A model generated the notes under the pieces. It did no database searches. It was not told the DNA's origin and worked only from the letters and a program-made list of their open reading frames with translations. Positions 10,728-22,072 of a stretch of 64,000 bases of DNA are shown piece after piece. The first letter of the stretch is position 1, and each line of letters opens with the position of its first letter. The DNA lies in contig JBAJFG010000359.1 of NCBI GenBank assembly GCA_037903475.1, positions 144,001-208,000 of the forward strand, given 5' to 3'. Source of the stretch: Ancylostoma caninum (lineage: Eukaryota; Nematoda; Chromadorea; Rhabditida; Ancylostomatidae). A program made the position numbers and the translations under genes.

Positions 10728-13260
10728 CTTCTTCCTCAGCGTTTTTTTTCGTTTTGCAGCGGGGTCCGCTTCGCTGATCCTTTCACGCCACTTCCGCCAC
10801 GCCTTGTCGTGCGCTTGGTCGGAGGGATCCTAGCCAGCTTGAGGTTAGCAAATAGAATGTCAAACCAGCGTTGCTTTGATCGACCTTTAGACCGCCTTTC
10901 CTTGCCTCCAGGTCGAAGCCAACGCTAACAGACTTTAGCGCCTTCGGCGCGAAGAACGCGACCGGACCATCGCAGACGCACCTCATGGAGCTTGTCGACA
11001 ATCGCTACAACCCCCTACCGCTGTCGTATGCCTTGGTTGCAAATGCGATCGAGTTGTGTAACGCCACCGCAACATTCTCACCTCCACAACGCTAATTCAG
11101 CGTTCCATTTACTTAGTGATGGGCCAGCACTCGGCACCATACACCGCGACAGGACGTACCACAGTGCGGTAGATCTTCGATTTGAGACGGTCTGGGATGT
11201 CCTTGTCGCTCAGCACACCTGTTAGTGAGCGCCACTTCAACTACGCAGCGTTAACGCGTGCGATTATCTTATGGGCGAGGTCACCGTCTGGTGAAACCAC
11301 TGAGCCGAGGTAATTGAACGTAGCGGCTCGAGATTCGTGCCATTGACTCTGATAGTGCCGGTCTCGTGCTTAACGTTGAGTCGAAAGCCGAACCGTGCCA
11401 GCTGGTTACTCCACGCTTGCATCTGTCGTTCAGGTTCACCCTTGTCTTCGGATGCCAGCATTACGTCTTCCGCGTACAGCAGCGTCCAGGGCGCCGGTTT
11501 GTGAAGGTCCTTTGTGATGGCATTCATGACAACGATGAAGAGAAATCCATCAGGAGGTGACCTTGGTGTCGTCGTTGACGCCGTGAAACTTCCCGACATC
11601 GTCTGCTTGGCGCTGACGCGATTTCGCAGGTCGGTAAATGAAGCGCTCACCGTCTATCGAGTCTAACTTCTTCCAGACTTCATCATAATGAGCCGCCTTC
11701 GCTTAGCGTTCTTACCAGTTCTCTTCGTTTCGCGGTGACTCCTCCAGTTCTGCCGTTTTACTGTCGAGGAAGAAGTGGTATAGCCTCTTCTTTTCCCGGA
11801 CTTTCGCTCTCACCTCCTCCGTTCAAAGCCAAGTCTTCCTGTCAATCATCCGTCGATCAGGTTTGGTCGTGCCAAGTTCGGAGCGAGCAGCTGCAAGGAT
11901 AGCATCGGCTGCCCTTTGCCATGCTTCGTCGACGTTTGTGAAAGGCGGCAACTGAATGTGAGAGATGAGCGCTATTTCCTTCCCTCTTAGTCCTCACCAC
12001 TTGATTCGAGCCGGCCCACATCTCTCGACGCGCTTCTTGTTCGGCGGCACGATTTTCATCGTACAGATTAGCGGCCTCTATTGTGACGTGAAAGTCTCGT
12101 ACGGTACGACTTTTGCATCCGTGACGAGCTTCTGGTCTTGATACCTCACAAGGACGTAGTCAATCTCTGTCTTGTTGCTGCCGCTGTAGAAGGAGACGAG
12201 GTGGGATGGTCGCTTCCGAAATCTCGTGTTTGCTATGACAAGGTTATGAGACTCGGTGTAATCCAGAATGCGCTCGCCATCCTAGTTACGCACCCCGTAT
12301 CCAAAGCCGCCGCAGCACCTGTAGCAGTCTCTCGTCACTCCTACGTGACCATTCAAGTCTCCCGCAATGACGACCGTATCTTCTGGTGCTACTGTAGCGG
12401 TCTTCTCATCCATCAGCGCCCAGAAGTCATCTTTGGCTCGATCTGAACATCCAGTCTGCGAGGCGTATGCCGAGAAAAAGTGGATATGCATTTCTAATGT
12501 GACGATAACAAAATTCATAAGACGGTCGTAAAAACGCTCTACGCTTGCTATGGAAGCCCTGAACCGTTTGGAGACAATGATGCCGACACCATTTCTCGTT
12601 CCTGGGCTGAAATCGTGGATTATTTTGAAGCCCCATTTAATGTGCTTGGACTTGCTGCCAACCAATCCACCTGTACCGCGCACAAGTCCGACGGCGCCGC
12701 AGTGCTGCTGCCAGTTCACAGAAACAGTCTCTCAACGTGCCGACGTTCAAGGTCGCAAAACGCGTCTTGGCTACGTTGTTATCCTTAACGACTCGCTTGC
12801 TTGCCTCCATCCCCCGATGGCGCCGTTTGCGAAGCATCGAGGATCCTCCCACATTATTTTCCAGCGGGCACCGCGAGTAGGCGTCGAGTCTTCTATACTT
12901 CTTCAATCCATATGACGTCATGATCCATTCGATGTGATGTGGGGTGCTCGTCAATCGGCCTGTCACTACGGCCTGTCGCCGGCATTCATTCGGTTGAAGG
13001 GATAAGAATTCCTCCCGTCTACGTCTTATTTGTTAGGGGCGGCCGCTACTCGCTTCTCATGCGCTTCCCAGTCGTTAGAATGCAAGCTTTTGGCCAAACC
13101 CGAACTACAGGACACAGCCCACACAAAGCATTTGCACACACTCACGCGCTTGAATGCATGTTCACACTCGTATGCCAGCTGTATGAATCGAATCCAACAC
13201 TGTTGAACTAAGTAGTTCATCCCCGAGATCTACCCGCATCGCAGTGCAAGCGCATGGCAT
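10728..13260 (-). mobile_element. RTE-type LINE with 18-bp target duplication, internally deleted
   Basis: On the minus strand there is a 5' untranslated region (about 12970-13260), endonuclease start (TRFATLNVGTL, about 12750-12780), endonuclease core ending GDLNGHVG (about 12345-12370) and linker (11660-12100). The RT then begins only near LLYAEDVMLASEDKG (about 11455-11500), so the RT fingers are deleted. The C-terminal domain ends at a short CTTCTTC tail. Flanks gaatgaagatgttttgtt (10710-10727) and gaatggagatgttttgtt (13261-13278) are an 18-bp duplication with one mismatch. The catalytic YADD reads YAED. The copy is inactive but structurally bounded. Confidence 0.85.
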
Positions 13261-13278
13261 GAATGGAGATGTTTTGTT

Positions 13279-14325
13279 GTTAGTAATATTTATCCAAATG
13301 GTGTCAAACAAACCATAAACTCAGAAATGACAAGAAAAAAAAACTACAAACGTGTATTAATTGACGAAATTAGGGGAGCTTATATCAAACAATGCACAAG
13401 GCTCAACGAAAGAAAAAAAAGCTACCTTTGTAGCGGATCCCCGCAATCATATCCAAAAAATTAAACAGTACAAAAATTCTGCCTAAAAAGCAAATAACAT
13501 GCTTATGTATAAAGGTACACAGGTAGTACATATGAGTAAAAGTCAAAAAAGAATTGCAGAAATACCAAGAAATGGAGAAATAGGGCGAGTAATCTCTAAC
13601 AGCACACGGTTATTTTGCTTGCTTTTCAATAGCAAGTCGAAAACAACACCTAATTTATCTTTTTCCTGGATGCAAAATGGAGAGTTACGCGATAAACCAC
13701 GGAGACTATAGTCCACTTCGAGAACAGACTGATGCCCACCCAATGGCCACCAGACCATGAATGATGGTAGGCAATCTGAGACCAGACTTGGGCCGATAGT
13801 ATGCAGAGGCAACACTAAAAATGCACTAACATCTCAAGTTAGAGCGTAATCAACGGACGTTGCTTGTTGCCGCATTACACGCATTTATGATGTGTTAGAT
13901 ATCTTCTTTAACATCAATACGCGGACGTTCATAGTTCACTGAAGTTTGCATTTCCTATTTCTCAGATTCGCTAGTTCTGATATATCTCACATTGTCGTCA
14001 ATTTTAGGTTTTGCACGAACGACGCCATAGAGCTCCTTCGAATTGTTCTATGTCAGTTCAAAATACACTTCATACTCAAGTATTTTTTTCTCAAAAATAT
14101 TCATATTTCAGTCTCACCCGGTAGCATTCGTCGATAGGGCATTGATACGAAATTGTTCCGAATACAGAGGAAATGAGAGTTGGGTGCACTGCAAGTTAAG
14201 GGGTTCAAATACCAATACGGTTATTGAACACGTGGTCTAGTTTCGAGTATGGCATTCTCGGGTACTTGTCTTTGGAATTCATCAACCTAACGGAACACAA
14301 AACTTTGGAAGGAAAGCATGCCACC
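13279..14325. other. Unassigned A/T-rich stretch
   Basis: One 90-codon minus-strand frame (13543-13815) starts next to a TTTTTAG acceptor-like site and reads SLVSDCLPSFMVWWPLGGHQ. It has no recognisable family or partner exons and is not called as a gene. Nothing else supported. Confidence 0.3.
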
Positions 14326-14329
14326 TTAA

Positions 14330-14705
14330 AGGCAGTGTGTCACCTCGCTTTCATGTTTGTGGTTCCAGCGGATTCTTAATATTCTCGATGCGCTGAGTCC
14401 AATGGTATACATAAAATGTTACAAGATGGTCTTTAGAGCGGTTTCTGAACGTTTTTCGGGACGGAATTCAGAACATTTTGTCAAGCCGAATGAACGCATG
14501 AAGTCGTTGACCTTATCGATCGGACACGTCAAGATGTACTGGCCGACGCTGCAGCCGTGGCAGGCAGCCAGCACAGTTATGGACCGCTCCGCCCAAGTGG
14601 TCCGCGAACTGCACTTTCGAACCCTCCGAAAACGGGGTTTTCGTCAGCTTCACGCATTTTGTCTCACATCATCTACAACCCATGAAATGAGGTGACACAC
14701 TGCCT
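14330..14705. mobile_element. TTAA-flanked MITE (AGGCAG family), copy 2
   Basis: Terminal inverted repeats AGGCAGTGTGTCACCTC at the left and GAGGTGACACACTGCCT at the right. Flanks are TTAA (14326-14329) and CTAA (14706-14709), i.e. a TTAA duplication with one base change. The 376-bp interior has no coding sequence. Its left end shares words such as TCATGTTTGTG with the copy at 47030. Confidence 0.8.
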
Positions 14706-14943
14706 CTAACGTCTTCGCAATTATAATCCATGCAAACAGGGGACGCGTGACCAGGGTAAAGCATGGGTGCGGTGACCCATAAAACTCCTACGTATTTTGG
14801 TATGGATGCAATAAAGGAGGGCGAGGGGGTGGAGTGAGGGTACGTTTGATGTTCGGATAACTTCCTACCATGAAATTTGTTTTTGAGTAGTGATTGATAT
14901 ACTTTCACTCTGCCATTGTTCCCGTAACCTTCCTTTTTACATA

Positions 14944-17629
14944 TTTCTTCTTCTTCAGCCTTTGTCCCGCTCGTTGGCGGGGTCCACTTTTCTGATCTTC
15001 TGACGCCACTTCGTTCTATCGTGCGGTCTTGGTGGGCGCCCACATGCTCTAGATCCGCATGTAGTGTGTCCAGCCACCGTTGCTTCGGTCGTCCCTTTGG
15101 CCGTTTTCCAGGTACCTCAAGATCAAGGCCTACTTTGCAGACGGTGCCTTTGTTGGCGCGCAGAACGTGGCCGTACCATCTGAAGCGGGTTTCGCGGAAC
15201 TTCTCAGCAATCGTGGCGATGCCAAACCGCTCTCGGATCCTTTCACTGCGTATGCGGTCCACACGCATGATGCCAGCCATCCATCGTAACATGTTCATCT
15301 CCATCACACCCAAGCGGCGTTCCACATCTTGGTGGCTGGCCAATATTCTGCACCATACATTGCGATGGGTCTAACGACTGCTCGATACACCTTCGACTTA
15401 GACCGACTCGGGATCTTCTTGTCCCACAGCACTCCGGTAATCAAACGCCACTTCAACCATATAGCGTTGATGCGAGCAACGACTTCGTGGGTTAGGTAGC
15501 CATCGGCTGAGAGTGTTGAGCGGAGATATTTGAAGCATTCGGTTCTCGGGAGGTCACTGCCATCAACCTGAATGGTGGTGGACTCATTCATTTCAGTCGT
15601 CATATACTCAGTCCTTTTGACGTTGAGCCAAAGACCGAACGGCGCTTGACGTTCGCTCTATGTCTGCGTCGTTCAAGCCCCCCCCCCCCCCTTTTGTTCA
15701 GGCGCGAGCATGACGTCATTTGCGTCATTTGCGCATAGCAGAGCCCATGGCGTCGGTCTTTGGAGGTCTCTCGTAACAAAAAGCGTCCATGACCACGACC
15801 AAGAGAAGCGGTGAGAGGGCTGCTCCTTGATGTATACCTATGAAGATGGGAAATTCTGCTGAGGTGCCCGCGACCATTTGCAGTCGACTCCTTGGGTCCG
15901 CATGGAGAATCCTTATCCACTCAATGAGCTCCACAAGAACGCCGTGCCAGTGCAACGCATACCAGATGATTTCGTATGGCATGCGATCAAAGGCTTTGTC
16001 CAGATCGAGGAATGCTATATATAGTGGCTTCTGCTTCTCGCAATGCTCCTGATCATCAACCAAACCGCATGGATTGCATCCATAGTCCCGCAGTTGGCTA
16101 CGAAACCACACTGCTTCGCGGAGACTCGGATAACGTCGCGGATTCGGCGATAATGCGTTCGAATATCTCCATGCTTCGAGACAGCAGACATATCGCCCGA
16201 TAGTTTGCGCGGTCCGCAAGGTTGCCTTTCCCCTTCCAGATCGAGTTTGTGGTGCTCTTCTGCCAATTAAGAGGGCTCTTCTTCTCTGCGATGACCTGGT
16301 TGAAGAACGCCGTCAGCCACTCGGTTGAGTTCCAGTGTCTTAACTTCCATAGTTCCGCCGCTACCGCATCAGGACCCGTCACTTTTCCTGGCTTCAACCG
16401 CCTTAGCGCAGCGATGGTTTCACCCACGGTGATCGGTTGGAAAGGACCGTAAGTCGGCGGTAATTGTGGAATGAGTGGATGGCTGAATTATTCTGTTGAG
16501 ATCTTCTCGAAGTAGTTACACCATCTCTTCGTTACCTTCTTCTTTGTTAAGAAATGTCCGTGTTCCTCGTTAACTCCGTAGAACGTTTCGACGTCTTCAG
16601 CCTGCCGCTGGCGAGACCTCGCTAGTCGGTAGATGAGGCGTTCTCCGCCATCTTTCGCATTTAGCTTCTTGCTAATATTGTCGTAGTGCTCAGCCTTCGT
16701 GGCAGCCACAGTCTCCTTTGCTGCTTTCTTCGCTTCGAGGCACTTCTGCCAGTTGCCATCCGTCTTCACCGAGGAATACGGTGCAGAGACGTTTCTTCTC
16801 AAGCATCTTCACTTTCACTTCATTCGTCTATAGCCACATCTGTCTGTCAATTCTCCGGCGACCTGGTTTAGTCGTGCCAAGCCCTGAACCTACCACTTCT
16901 TCAATGGCTCGGGTGGCGTTCTTCCAGGTCTCGTCGACGGTCGTGATTGGCGGCAACTTGATGGTGGAAGTTACTGTGCTTCCTTCTCTTTTAACCGCCA
17001 CCACTTTACTCGATCTGGTCCGGACCGTTCGTCATGCTTCCTTCTTGGCGGCAAAATTTTCAAGGTGCAGATAAGTGGGCGATGTTGCATGGACACGGGA
17101 TTGTAGGGTACAACCTCCGCATCAGTAACTACCTTTTGATCGCGATGTCAAACGAGAACGAAGTCGATCTTGGTCTTCATGTTGCCACTCTAAAAGGAGA
17201 TGGGGTGAGAAAGGCGCTTGCGGAACTTTGTATTCATTATGGCGAGGTTGTGAGAGTCAGCATATTCCAACATGCGCTCGCCACCTTCATTTCGTGTCCC
17301 GTACCAAAGCCTCCATGGCATATGTAACCGTCGTTTGTCGCTCCTACGTGGCCATGTATATCTCCTGCGACAATGATTGTGCCTTCTTGTGGTACTTCCG
17401 TGGAGATATGAATAGAGATATGAATAAGTTAGGCATTGTTTGCAAACTGCAGGTCATCAACCACTACCCCTATACAAGTGCAAACACGTCGTTGGACACG
17501 ATTACACACGTCTAAATACAACAAACAAATACGGTTGGACACTTTTTGTGGTCCAAACGACTAAAGCCTCAACCACGTGAGGACACGGTGCTTCAAAGCA
17601 GCACCTTAGACCACTAGGCCATCTCGCCT
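14944..17629 (-). mobile_element. Chimeric RTE LINE with tRNA-like 5' leader and 15-bp target duplication
   Basis: The word cttcctttttacata occurs at 14929-14943 and 17630-17644, so everything between is one insertion. Reading from 17629, the first ~200 bases are a tRNA-like leader. RTE coding sequence follows, truncated inside the endonuclease (GDIHGHVGATNDGY near 17340-17400), then linker, RT (KPGKVTGPDAVAAELWK; FLDLDKAFDRMPYEIIW; IHQGAALSPLLL) and C-terminal domain (PGKRPKGRPKQRWLDT), with a GAA-rich 3' end at 14944-14957. The catalytic box near 15720-15740 reads CANDANDVML instead of YADDVML because of a 9-bp duplication. Several frameshifts add to this. Confidence 0.85.
17555..17629 (-). 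pseudogene. tRNA-like leader of the RTE chimera
   Basis: The minus strand begins GCGAGATGGCCTAGTGGTC: an A-box-like TGGCCTAGTGG about ten bases in, as in a tRNA. A small hairpin follows (GGTGCTGC and GCAGCACC-like arms). The B-box position has only GTGGTTGAGGC, a poor match. It is read as a tRNA-derived SINE or pseudo-tRNA joined to the RTE copy, not a working tRNA. Confidence 0.5.
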
Positions 17630-17644
17630 CTTCCTTTTTACATA

Positions 17645-18415
17645 CTGCTGTATTGAATGGTGGCAAATGCTAAGTAACTTGCAACAAGTATCCGTTGAAA
17701 TGTTAAGTTGTCTAATAGAAACAACGAAGTATGAAATGGGCTGTAACAAACATATCCATATCTCTCCAGAAAGATAATCTTAAACGTACATTATCTGTCT
17801 TGAGTTTTCCTGTTTTTTCTTATGGTTGGAGGTTCCTTTTGAAAATTTTTATAAGGTTCGCCTTGTTGTTATGTACGGCAAGCACTCGATTCCACGCTTA
17901 CAGAGAAGATATTCGCGTTATAAGATACTATGTACACATATTTAATCTGGCTATATTGTATCGATACATGAAGCAACGAACAACGTGCGTTATTTCGGTG
18001 CGAACGTAATCACAAAAATTTAACAAAATAAATATGTCTCTCAGTAACTTACTATTACTCTACCCTCAACTGCAGTCATTTTGTTTGCAGCGTTTGTCCA
18101 GTGGAGTGCATGTGCAGATACGGCGTATGAAGTCACAAAAAGCGCGCCCATTATACGCCCACAAAGTTCGTGCGATTCGTCCAATGGGACCACCACCTAA
18201 ACAGACGAGTTCTATGCTGTGACATGAAGTGACATGAGCTTTATAGGTTCTGTGTACAAGAAAGATCTCAGACAATTGCTAGGCTGATTTTTAGTGCTAA
18301 CCGACGAACCCCCACCAACACCCTCTACTGAACTCACATTCCCACCCAAACTGTCTCCTCCAAAACGCAGGTGTTTGTTTCCTTATGCCGCCTCGCAAGC
18401 AACCGGAAAGGTACA
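17645..18415. other. Unassigned A/T-rich stretch
   Basis: Short frames only, with no splice-bounded exon or transposon motif seen. Confidence 0.35.
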
Positions 18416-18859
18416 GATATAAATCGAGATTGGTTTGGAGTTTGGATTTCAACATAATAAAGGATCATTTCATAATTGAATTTTTGTTCTGGAAGCGGTT
18501 TGATCTTGAGCGAGACTTCCAATACGGTAAATTTTTCTTGCAGCGAATCAGGGCATGACAGCTTTTCTACCTTCGTTCGATGCTGTTCCTAATGAATTTC
18601 ACGGTCTAGTATGGGAATGAACGCGGCAGACTGAGAACTACCTTGAAACCCTTGTGTCTGACGAGAGTTTTCCGGTGGTAGCTTAAGATTTTGACATTTT
18701 ACGGGGTTGAGATGTCAGGTCGATATCTCGTTTTCTGATGGGACCGTTGGATCTGAACGGAAATGTTGACGGGTATGAATAATTTGATTTGAATTTTAGA
18801 CATTTGAAAGGAACGCGGTGACAGTTTGGATTTTGACGTGAGCGAGAGGTGGATGAAAT

Positions 18860-18976
18860 GCTCACGATCATATCACGTTTACAGCACCCCATACCGTCCG
18901 ATTTGCAGAGTGAAGCAACGTTGGGCCTGGTTAGTATTCGGAATGAAGTCGGTTCTGGAACCTCAGTTATCGCAAG
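18860..18976 (+). pseudogene. 5S rRNA pseudogene
   Basis: The 117-base block begins GCTCACGATCATATCACG and keeps the 5S landmarks in order: CCGTCCGAT, GAAGCAACGTTG, GGTTAGTATTCGG and a terminal CGCAAG that can pair with the start. A run of T at 18977-18985 follows, like a Pol III terminator. By eye it matches about three quarters of the known nematode 5S sequence at nearly full length (about 119). The changes, including in the internal control region, suggest a decayed copy rather than an active gene. Confidence 0.75.
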
Positions 18977-19371
18977 TTTTTTTTTCTTTTTCCATATTGG
19001 GTGTCCTAATATAATAAGGAATCATCCCATCACCGAAGGGTTTTTTGTGAACGCTCTAATTTTACACCTAATGCAATACATTTGCCCTGGAGCGCATGAG
19101 CGCACGTCAGTCGTCCTAGCTTTACTCAGTGCTGTTCCCAATGGATTTGTCAAGTTCAGCCGGAAGTGGACGTGGTGAGCAGAGGCGGGCCTGGTGCTAC
19201 TGGGTATTTTATGTTGGATGGGTGTTTTTACGGGGTGGAGGCTGATATCTTCTATTTTGATGGAACCAATTTGAACAAGGGCATTGATGGTGACATCTAA
19301 AACTTCGTGGGTCCTTCAAATTTCGATGAGAGCCAGGGGTAGATACATTCCAAAGTACATACCAGGTTGAG

Positions 19372-19435
19372 ATTACAACATTCCGCCCGATCTGGCAAGT
19401 TAAGCAATGTTAAGCTTAGTTCGGCTTCGTGCATC
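19372..19435 (+). pseudogene. 5S rRNA fragment
   Basis: Contains CCCGATCTGGCAAGTTAAGC followed by AATGTTAAGCTTAGTTCGG, i.e. the middle of 5S rRNA, here closer to the nematode sequence than the upstream copy. Both ends are lost. It lies about 515 bases after the first copy, matching the tandem duplication. Confidence 0.65.
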
Positions 19436-19440
19436 TATCT

Positions 19441-20573
19441 TTTTTGTCGCGATTTTCCGTCGTTCTGAGGATCTGCGATCTACAGGTGGGTATACCCCCG
19501 CCCCTTCCAACAACACTGAAATTGAACAGCCAATGTGTCAATCGCCGACTTTCACTCCCACGCAGTTTTTCAATTGTTCCCGTTCTTGAATCCTAACTCA
19601 GACATTCGCGCAGCTCTATCATCGTCGAAGGTGAGCACTACAACAGTAACAATGCGGGAGGAGCTGCGGATCTACTTCGGAATCACTGTTGATTAAGTGT
19701 GCCTGAAATTTTCCTGCTTGGGCAGCAGAGTTGCCACAAAAGCAAGAGCGGGTACGGAGCCGATCGCGACTAAACTCTCTTCCTACTCCCTGCTTTTCTA
19801 CGGCAATTGTCGAGTGAATTGAAAACTAAATGCGGAGTGGCAACACATCTCACAGCCACCTAAGAAAGAGGGATTTGTCGTGACTAGCCGTCACAACTTC
19901 CGTTCCTTTCTGATGCCTTCGATAACGCCAGCTGTACTTGGTCCTCTGGCATACAGTACTTTCCCACGCCGTCGCATTGCCCGAGGTACCGTTCGCATGC
20001 GGCAAGATGCCACGTGTCCACTTTCCCACGCCGCGCCGGTATAAATACCGCGCTGTCGTTTAAATGGGCCTTTACTCGTCACTTGCATCACCATCATCAC
20101 TTGCTCTGCTACGGCTCCTCTCCGTTGATGATGGTTCCTTTTCTCAAGCCCATGCTTCAAGATGGCGACTCCCTAGTAGTCCAATGTCCACCGAAGACGT
20201 CTGATCGCCGCCAGCCAGTTCCACCAGGATTGTACGTTCCATCCGCGTCCGCTGACGACGATCAGAGAGCGCAGCGCGTGCCCAGATCGCTCATAACTTG
20301 ACCCGCTTCTCTTCTGTGTTTTAGATATATATTCTAATAATGCCTTATTCCCTTGGGGAAATCATGAAGTGGCTTACTATTGAAGTATTGATAGCAGAAG
20401 GTAGTTGGATAGATAGAAGTTGGAAAGAACCAGGTGAAGGTTGGATGAAGATGAAAGAATAGGATTATCTGTTTAGATAACCTAGCTGACAAGGGAGGTG
20501 TAAGAGGCTCGGCTCGCAGAGGGAATGAAACCTATCTGTCTTGAATCTTTGTTTGAGAAGGTGCACAAGCATA
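19441..20573. other. Unassigned stretch with a TATA-like GC-rich block
   Basis: A GC-rich segment at 19880-20310 contains TATAAATA at 20040-20047 and several overlapping frames, such as a 95-codon plus-strand frame with a histidine run. It could be a promoter or LTR remnant. No ends or duplications were found. Confidence 0.25.
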
Positions 20574-21020
20574 CAGGGTAGCCGAAAAGTATGGGCGTCA
20601 TAAAAGATGTCATCTTTCCTTTTCTGGCGACAGTTACTTAATCTTTTCCGTTATATGAGCTGCGCAAGCACGTGAAAAGTCAGTTTCACAGCGAATTTTA
20701 GAAGTTGCTTTCCTTGGCTTCGATACAGGCCTTCAACCTTGCCATCGCGAAACCCCTATGCGGCGCAGGTAGTCTTCACCAATTTGTGAGCAGCACCACA
20801 GAGTTAGCTCTGCACATATCCTGGGTTAGTGATATTCTTGTTTTCCAGTGTTTCCTCCACGGAACCCCTCACGGAGAAATTCAATGTGGTAAAATCTGAA
20901 GTGCAGGAAGACCACTGATTCTTCTTAAGGAATCCCAGAGAACGCCTCTCTCAGGTGGGCAATGGTGTTTTGATGTCGTGAGCTGTCCGCCATTGGGTTA
21001 CGCTCATCATATCTACAGCT
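20574..21020 (-). mobile_element. Decayed mariner/Tc1-like element fragment
   Basis: After a TA (20572-20573) the sequence CAGGGTAGCCGAAAAGTATG looks like a terminal repeat. It resembles the end of the Tc1-like element at 54745 (TAGGGTGGCGAAAAAATACG). Minus-strand frames inward give degraded transposase wording: QWRTAHDIKTP (for a QDxAPAH-type box) and DFTTLNFSVRG (for DLNPLDFSVWG). Multiple breaks; the other end was not found. Confidence 0.5.
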
Positions 21021-21461
21021 CATTTCTCAGCTATCGGAGTAAGCAATATGACATTCCTCACGGTGACAGTTCCTTCTACGATAGGCAAAAATCCCCCCAC
21101 TCAGATCCTGCCCACTTGTCCAAAACGCAGCATAAACAGACGGCGACTACCATGGCTCGCAAGGTCAACTTAATTTTTAGTTAACGAATCCGGACGAAGG
21201 GAGGGGGGGAAGGTGAACTCAACCTCAAAAAGCTTCTCCAGCCTCGATCGCTCCTGTACTTCATTTCTTTCCTTATTCCTTACCAGTCTGGCCGTCCGGC
21301 TGACTCGCTTCGCTCGCATTTCATAACCATTAGATTTTCCTATGATGCCTCTCTACTTTTTAGCGTTTCCTAATTAGCACTCCTGGCACTTCACATTCAA
21401 AGAAAAATAACCTCATTCCTCACAAAAATTTTCTTTCTCTTGATAGGAATAGGCAAACATC

Positions 21462-21971
21462 ACTATATAGTAAAACTCATCTATTTGTGTGCTTGTCTGT
21501 AATCGCTTATATCTCACGATCCAGAGGACAAACACACATGAAACCTATATCGTTGGACTCAGAATCGTGCCCTCCAGTGCAAAGTCAGAGTCTTTTGCCA
21601 TTTTTTGAGAAATCGATTTTATCGATTTTTGGCCCTCTACCCTATCACTATATAGTAAAACTCATCTGTTTGTGAGTTTGTCTATAATCAGCTTCGCCGC
21701 ACTTCGTATAAATGACAACGATTTTTGCAGGGCACAATTCTGAGTCCAACGATATAGGTTTCATGTGCGAACCCTTCCGTCTACAACGAGAAAAAACAAG
21801 GGAGAGTTGTGCTCACTGGCTGAATTCTTGGGGGTCTCTCCGTGTGCAATCAAGAGTTTTGGAAGGGGTTGAGTGGGGAATTCATTTTCCTATGCAAGGC
21901 GACGCGATTACCAAAACAACACAGTTTTAATACATCCATATATACCAAATTGCTATAGCAAGTTGGTATAT
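21462..21971. repeat. Direct and inverted repeat cluster with a palindrome
   Basis: The word tcactatatagtaaaactca occurs at 21462 and 21647. A 38-bp arm at 21535-21572 is repeated inverted at 21730-21767 with one mismatch. A separate 32-base palindrome lies at 21940-21971. It is probably a rearranged short non-autonomous element, type unknown. Confidence 0.6.
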
Positions 21972-22072
21972 GTGGCCATGTTCAGTCAATACCAAACATG
22001 CTTTGTAGTGCACAAGCATACCGCTCAACTTCTTTCTGTGAATGGACGAATAATCATGGCACTATGTGCGTA

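Larger units (their letters stand above)
18420..19440 (+). repeat. Diverged ~520-550 bp tandem duplication containing 5S-like sequence
   Basis: Matching words recur about 520-557 bases apart: aacataataaaggatcat (near 18450) and a similar word near 19007; ttttacggggttgag (18697) and ttttacggggtggag (19221); a 5S-like block at 18860 and again near 19370. This fits two old units of a 5S rDNA-type tandem repeat. No spliced-leader RNA gene was found between the blocks. Confidence 0.6.

Noticed and set aside
19880..20310. Gene with a strong TATA box at 20040
   Set aside because: Overlapping frames in a GC-rich block without splice support; could be promoter or LTR remains.
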